From positions 1-9,343 of the forward strand of contig JAITHX010000059.1 in NCBI GenBank assembly GCA_031279735.1: a stretch of 9,343 bases of DNA, read 5' to 3'. Below, in pieces: positions 6,419 through 9,343 of the stretch (its first letter is position 1; each line of letters starts with the position of its first letter). The translations under genes were made by a program, and so were the position numbers. Source of the stretch: Prevotellaceae bacterium. Its GTDB lineage: Bacteria; Bacteroidota; Bacteroidia; Bacteroidales; UBA932. The notes under the pieces are model-generated. The model was not told the origin of the DNA and searched no databases. It was given only the letters and a program-made list of their open reading frames with translations.

Positions 6419-6631
6419 TTAGTCATCGTCGTCGTCATCGTCATAGAAATAGTCCTCGATAGAATCTTTTTCAAGGAATTTGCAATCCATGAGGTCTTCT
6501 TCCTCCTCAATTTCATCATAGATTGAACGTCTTGATTTTTTTTCTCTTGCGGGAAATTTCCCTTTCGCCTGTTCGCCTTTTCGACTATCGTCTTCAAATC
6601 TGCGAAATACTTTGTTAGTTTTCATCTGCAT
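6419..6631 (-). CDS. Small charged protein with poly-Asp C-terminus
   Basis: This 70-residue protein is not recognised. The N-terminal half is basic (NKVFRRFEDDSRKGEQ, then REKKSRRS). The second half is acidic (YDEIEEEEDLMD ... KDSIEDYFY) and ends in seven consecutive Asp just before the stop, encoded by mixed GAT/GAC. No signal peptide or membrane segment, so cytoplasmic; the charge split suggests a protein- or nucleic-acid-binding role, but no function can be assigned. Starts at 6631 (MQMK) or 6625 (MKTN) are both possible. A full AAAGGAGGT lies 22 bases upstream of the first ATG, too far for normal initiation and unusual in this phylum. It may be co-transcribed with the 6320 gene. Confidence 0.6.
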   Translation of the reverse strand: MQMKTNKVFRRFEDDSRKGEQAKGKFPAREKKSRRSIYDEIEEEEDLMDCKFLEKDSIEDYFYDDDDDDD

Positions 6632-6670
6632 TTAAAACTAATAAAACTGTTTTACCTCCTTTCAAAAAAA

Positions 6671-6701
6671 TTTATGGACGCAATTTTAGTACTTATTTTT
6701 G
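6671..6701 (+). promoter_or_regulatory. Candidate plus-strand Bacteroidetes promoter
   Basis: TTTA (6671-6674), exactly 19 bases, then TATTTTTG (6694-6701): a full -7 match and a 3-of-4 -33 match to TTTG-N19-TAnnTTTG. The region is AT-rich, so chance is possible. Transcription would start near 6708. Confidence 0.35.
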
Positions 6702-6707
6702 AATTGA

Positions 6708-6819
6708 GAGACATCTGTTTCACATTTCGCATGGAAAATGGATGCCGATTCGAGTCTCTTATTCAATCAATGCTCTAATAATCAACAGCAGGATGCGGAG
6801 AGCGCCATTGCGCTTTTTT
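6708..6819 (+). ncRNA. Candidate small RNA or fucosidase leader RNA, about 110 nt
   Basis: The stretch from the candidate promoter to a terminator-like hairpin (6801-6819) has no convincing gene. It can fold with AGAGAC (about 6707-6712) pairing GTCTCT downstream, enclosing a smaller GCAT/ATGC hairpin. Alternatively this is the 5' leader of the fucosidase with an attenuator. Support is limited to promoter, pairing and terminator. Confidence 0.25.
6801..6819 (+). terminator. Short intrinsic terminator-like hairpin
   Basis: AGCGC, loop CATT, GCGCT, with a run of six T starting at the last stem base. It lies about 120 bases upstream of the fucosidase start on the same strand. With a 5-bp stem it is weak. 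Confidence 0.4.
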
Positions 6820-6907
6820 AAACTTTTTATTACTTTTTCATGCTTCGCAAGAGAAAGAAAACGGCTTGCATTTCGGGACGAATATTGTGTTTTTTCCGGT
6901 TTCTTTC

Positions 6908-6915
6908 TACCTTCG
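6908..6915 (+). promoter_or_regulatory. Likely -7 element for the fucosidase gene
   Basis: TACCTTCG differs from TAnnTTTG at one base and is followed by CGCAA. A weak TTG-containing -33 (ATTGTG, about 6886-6891) lies about 20 bases upstream. It leaves a leader of about 20-25 nt before the ATG at 6942. Confidence 0.4.
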
Positions 6916-6941
6916 CGCAATTTTATAATCAGCGATTGATC

Positions 6942-8528
6942 ATGAAAAAGAATTTACAGAAACAAAACTTTTCCCGTCGCAAGTTTATTAAGGCGGGAAC
7001 GATACTGGCGGCGGCTTCGGCGGTCGCGCCCGGATGCGTGCGCGCAGCCGCGTTTCCGTCGGGCAATGCGGGCAACACGGGCAACAAAGGAAACGTGTTT
7101 GAACAGTTTGCCTGCCCGCAGTGGCTGAAGGATGCAAAATTCGGATTGTGGCTGCATTGGGGTCCGCAAAGCATCCCGACGCGGGGCGCGGGCTGGTATG
7201 CCCGACATTTGTATATGGCGCCCGACGATCCCGCAATAGAGCGTTTCGGCAAGGAGGCTTGGGAGTATCACCGCAGGACTTTCGGTCATCAGGCCGATTT
7301 CGGCTACAAGGATCTCTGCCGGCTGTGGAAAGCCGAGAAGTTCGACGCCGACGCCACCGTGAAACGTTTCAAGGAATGGGGCGCGCGCTACGTTGCCGTC
7401 ATCGCCAATCACCACGACAACTACGATCTGTTCAGCAGTTCGGTGCACGACTGGAACGCAGCAAAGGTAGGACCGAAACGCGACATACTCGGCGAATTTG
7501 CCGCCGCCGCCCGCCGTCATCAGCTGAAATGGGCTGCAACCGCACACGCTTCCAGAGCCAGACGCTGGATGGCTCCCTCCGTCGGAGCCGACCGGACAGG
7601 ACCGCGAGCCGGCGAACCCTACGACGGAAACCTGACCGCCGAGGATGGAAAATGCGCATGGTGGAGCGGGTTGAATCCTCGACAGCTCTACGCCGTCAAC
7701 CACGAACCCTTCGAAAGGGAACTCGCGCAGCGGCTGACGGAACTCGCGGAGAATTATCGTCCGGACATGCTGTATTTCGACGACGACGAAATCCCCGCCC
7801 TCGCAACCGAGGCTTGCAGACGACTGTACGAAAACAGTCTTAAGACTCACGGCTCGATCCAAGCCGTCGTAACAGTGAAAAAGGAACAGAAAGGCACTCT
7901 GCGCGACTACGAAAAAGGTATTGCCGACGGAATCCGCAACGAATACTGGCAAACGGACACTTCGCTCAACGAGGACTGGTTTCTGAAAGCCGACGTCGAT
8001 AAAAACGGGCTGCGGCACGATGCGCGCACGCTCAAGGAACTGCTTGTGGATATAGTGAGCAAGCGCGGGGTGATGCTCCTCAACATACCCGTGAACGCCG
8101 ACGGCAGTATTCCCGACGATCAGGCTGCCATAATGGAGGAATTAGGCGCGTGGCTGCGCGTCAACGGAGAAGCGATCTACGAAACCGTACCGTGGAAAAC
8201 ATACGGCGAGAACGGCGACGCTTCCGGCGGTCACTTCAACGAACGCACCGTGAAATCCGCGCCATGGAACCACGAAGTAGTCCGATTCACCGCCAACAAA
8301 AAAGGCACGATTATTTACGTTCACGTCTTCGGAAACCCCGCCGGCAAAGAACTCTCGATAGCTTCATTCGCAAACCCGACAAAGACAAAGACAAAGATAA
8401 GGAACGTCGCCCTCCTCGGCTCCGACGCGAAAATCAAATGGACAATGAAACCCGACGGACTGCATGTCAGTATGCCCGAAACGCTCCCCTGCAAGGACTG
8501 CAACGTCCTGTCGGCAGTTGTACGATAG
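6942..8528 (+). CDS. Tat-exported GH29-family alpha-L-fucosidase
   Basis: This 528-residue glycoside hydrolase would release terminal L-fucose from glycans in the periplasm or on the surface. The N-terminus is a twin-arginine signal: SRRKFIKAG (11-19), a hydrophobic stretch, then cleavage near CVRAAA (32-37). A Gly/Asn linker (NAGNTGNKGN) precedes the barrel. GH29 landmarks are AKFGLWLHWGPQSIP (65-79), GARYVAVIANHHDNYDLF (147-164) with the fucose-contacting His pair, RDILGEFAAAARRHQLKWA (180-198), and NYRPDMLYFDDDE (271-283), where one of D280-D282 should be the nucleophile. The region DIVSKRGVMLLNIPVNADGSIP is the usual end of the catalytic domain; a small beta domain follows. A short Lys-Thr repeat lies near the C-terminus. 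The ATG at 6942 was chosen because upstream extension is untypical and places the RR motif at the start. It stands alone with no SusC/SusD pair visible. Confidence 0.92.
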   Translation: MKKNLQKQNFSRRKFIKAGTILAAASAVAPGCVRAAAFPSGNAGNTGNKGNVFEQFACPQWLKDAKFGLWLHWGPQSIPTRGAGWYARHLYMAPDDPAIERFGKEAWEYHRRTFGHQADFGYKDLCRLWKAEKFDADATVKRFKEWGARYVAVIANHHDNYDLFSSSVHDWNAAKVGPKRDILGEFAAAARRHQLKWAATAHASRARRWMAPSVGADRTGPRAGEPYDGNLTAEDGKCAWWSGLNPRQLYAVNHEPFERELAQRLTELAENYRPDMLYFDDDEIPALATEACRRLYENSLKTHGSIQAVVTVKKEQKGTLRDYEKGIADGIRNEYWQTDTSLNEDWFLKADVDKNGLRHDARTLKELLVDIVSKRGVMLLNIPVNADGSIPDDQAAIMEELGAWLRVNGEAIYETVPWKTYGENGDASGGHFNERTVKSAPWNHEVVRFTANKKGTIIYVHVFGNPAGKELSIASFANPTKTKTKIRNVALLGSDAKIKWTMKPDGLHVSMPETLPCKDCNVLSAVVR

Positions 8529-8560
8529 TTATACGGTCGTACGACCGTATAATTATCGTA
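8521..8560. repeat. 40-bp near-perfect palindrome over the fucosidase stop codon
   Basis: Centred between 8540 and 8541, the core ATACGGTCGTACGACCGTAT and its flanks are self-complementary from 8521 to 8560, with one mismatched pair (G8528/T8553, a wobble in RNA). It includes the last two codons and the stop of the fucosidase. As RNA it gives a stable hairpin but has no T run, so it could protect the 3' end, stall transcription or be a dimeric protein site. Confidence 0.85.
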
Positions 8561-8606
8561 TAACCGTAAAAAAGAAAAAGCGTACATTAGGGGATAACGT
8601 ACGCTT
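8561..8606 (-). terminator. Intrinsic terminator of the minus-strand ncRNA
   Basis: On the minus strand AAGCGTAC, a 13-base loop, then GTACGCTT forms a perfect 8-bp stem, followed by TTTCTTTTTTACGG. Stem arms are 8599-8606 and 8578-8585. No open frame of note precedes it on this strand, which supports a non-coding transcript. Confidence 0.85.
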
Positions 8607-8765
8607 GATGAAAAATAATGTGTGTTTGCGGTAGTCTGACTTTAATCGTTCAATATTATATTTGCTTCAAACCTCAACATTCGCTGTACAATTCTTGTCT
8701 CTTAAGAAATCGATTGTTGAGGATAAATATTACTAATTTATTTCAAACGATTCTCAATCTTTACG
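8568..8765 (-). ncRNA. Structured non-coding RNA, about 200 nt, 6S-RNA-like
   Basis: The stretch between a strong Bacteroidetes promoter (8770-8800) and an intrinsic terminator has no gene. On the minus strand it folds as one long irregular hairpin. A basal stem pairs 8754-8760 with 8633-8639 (AGATTGA/TCAGACT, one mismatch and a G-U). AATCGTT (8752-8746) pairs with AACGATT (8650-8644). A large A/U-rich bubble follows with a possible ATATTT/AAATAT helix inside. Then comes a perfect 8-bp CCTCAACA...TGTTGAGG stem (arms 8722-8715 and 8679-8672), capped by a TTCTT/AAGAA hairpin. Closing stem, central bubble and terminal arm in about 200 nt is the architecture of 6S RNA, which binds RNA polymerase holoenzyme as an open-promoter mimic. 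Bacteroidetes 6S is diverged in sequence, so identity is an inference; another structured sRNA is possible. Confidence 0.6.
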
Positions 8766-8769
8766 GGCA

Positions 8770-8800
8770 CAAAGGTAGCGGGTATTCGCGTTACGTGAAA
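8770..8800 (-). promoter_or_regulatory. Bacteroidetes promoter of the ncRNA (-33 and -7)
   Basis: The minus strand reads TTTC, exactly 19 bases, then TACCTTTG (8777-8770) followed by TGCCCG. This is the best promoter in the window: a full -7 match and 3 of 4 at -33, correctly spaced. Transcription would start around 8763-8766. Confidence 0.75.
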
Positions 8801-8869
8801 CGGCGTTAACCTTTTTTTTGTCAAATTTCATATTTATTAACCTTAACACAGTTAACCAAACTAAAAATA

Positions 8870-8934
8870 AACACCTGTAAACATGTATTGTGCAAACAAT
8901 GCTTTCATGGGTGAGGCACACCTGCCCAAGTGTT
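8870..8934. other. Possible three-way-junction RNA or DNA structure
   Basis: AACAC (8870-8874) can pair with GTGTT (8930-8934). Inside are one arm CATG-T-ATTGT-GCAA-ACAAT...CATG (8882-8909) and a second arm GGG-TG-AGG-CACA-CCT-G-CCC (8909-8927). It has no known family match that I recognise and no adjacent gene. Confidence 0.25.
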
Positions 8935-9128
8935 AAATAGTCGCGTTTTTTGAACGGAATATCGTGCGTTTAATGGCAGTTTTCCATGCAGAATCTGCTT
9001 TTGCGGGACTGATTTTGTCGTCTTTTTAACGGCTGAATCAGCCGATCGCCGTCGAATCGGGCTATCCTCCTCCATACGCTGGTATAAACAATGTTTCTTT
9101 CGAATTGTTCCCGAAAAACTTAAATAAG

Positions 9129-9156
9129 AATTGTAAATTATGAATTATGAATTAGT
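9129..9156. repeat. AATTNNN heptamer repeat, fourth locus
   Basis: AATTGTA, AATTATG, AATTATG, AATTAGT in exact 7-base phase (9129, 9136, 9143, 9150). The bases after AATT vary between loci, but the 7-base period is the same as elsewhere in the window. Confidence 0.65.
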
Positions 9157-9221
9157 GCTTTTGCGTTAATTTTTAATGCTCAGGCAATTCATAAAATGTT
9201 AAAAGGAACTTTAAACGTCCG

Positions 9222-9343
9222 CTGAAAGTCTCCCGCAAGCCTGCGGGGAACTTTCAGAGCCTTCTGAAAGTCTCCCGCAGGCTTGCGGGGAACTTTCAGA
9301 GCCTTCTGAAAGTCTCCCGCAGGCTTGCGGGGAACTTTCAGAG
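9222..9343. repeat. 42-bp tandem array of palindromic units, truncated by window end
   Basis: Units start at 9222, 9264 and 9306. Each has arms CTGAAAGT...ACTTTCAG and CCCGCA...TGCGGG around a 4-base loop, with a two-base mismatch between the arm segments, and a short GAGCCTT linker. Loop AGCC in unit 1 becomes GGCT in units 2 and 3, its reverse complement. Spacers are not unique, so this is not CRISPR. Confidence 0.93.

Larger units (their letters stand above)
8801..9221. other. Gene-free intergenic stretch
   Basis: I find no convincing coding region on either strand. It contains a possible folded element (8870-8934), small palindromes GCAGAATCTGC (8988-8998, followed by TTTT) and CGGCTGAATCAGCCG (9030-9044), AATT heptamers (9129-9156), and AT-rich sequence leading to the tandem array at 9222. 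Confidence 0.6.

Noticed and set aside
6954..8018. Long minus-strand open frame (354 codons)
   Set aside because: It is antisense to the GH29 gene, whose catalytic motifs and Tat signal are clear. High GC at third positions explains the opposite-strand opening.
8753..8830. 25-codon minus-strand open frame (MKFDKKKV...) over the ncRNA promoter
   Set aside because: It spans the -33 and -7 elements and would have to be transcribed from further upstream, where no promoter is seen. Length and context fit chance.
9222..9343. CRISPR array at the right edge
   Set aside because: The 42-bp period has only a constant 4-6 base linker between hairpins, with no variable spacers.

Overview
The window reads as a chromosomal segment of a Bacteroidota bacterium, probably Bacteroidales. 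Three things point there. Several transcription units are preceded by the Bacteroidetes -7 element TAnnTTTG, one of them with a near-perfect -33 box at the canonical 19-base spacing. Start codons lie in A-rich leaders with no Shine-Dalgarno sequence at the usual spacing. The gene content (pyruvate:ferredoxin oxidoreductase, a Tat-exported GH29 fucosidase) fits an anaerobic glycan user. No species can be named from the sequence.

Layout. Positions 1-4640 are a minus-strand block of housekeeping genes. Read 5'->3' it runs: small exported protein (4634-4410), class I aminotransferase (4390-3197), small exported basic protein (3183-2920), dihydroneopterin aldolase folB (2935-2582), shikimate kinase aroK (2577-2107). 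A compact terminator/promoter junction follows, then nifJ (2017, running off the left edge). The short gaps and the folB overlap suggest one transcript from a promoter near 4725, with nifJ having its own promoter. FolB and AroK serve folate and chorismate synthesis.

Positions 4640-5546 contain no credible gene but are dense with repeats: AATTACG heptamers folding into a perfect 29-bp inverted repeat, a 23-bp minisatellite with graded drift, a strong minus-strand terminator, AATTCTT heptamers, and a 284-bp element that is almost entirely one inverted repeat. Positions 5547-6631 carry two minus-strand genes: a membrane-anchored protein with an NTF2-like region plus two Ca-loop-like motifs, and a small acidic protein ending in seven Asp. 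A long hairpin separates them.

Positions 6632-6941 are a divergent intergenic region with a possible plus-strand small RNA. A GH29 alpha-L-fucosidase (6942-8528) follows. Its stop codon sits inside a 40-bp near-perfect palindrome. Facing it is a roughly 200-nt minus-strand non-coding RNA (about 8765-8568) with a strong Bacteroidetes promoter, a long irregular hairpin with a central bubble, and an intrinsic terminator. It resembles 6S RNA and is the most interesting item here. The right end (8800-9343) has no gene. It holds a possible three-way-junction structure, more AATT heptamers, and the start of a 42-bp tandem array of palindromes cut by the window edge.

I do not see a clear new defence or mobile system. 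The unusual content is the ncRNA and the several families of structured repeats.
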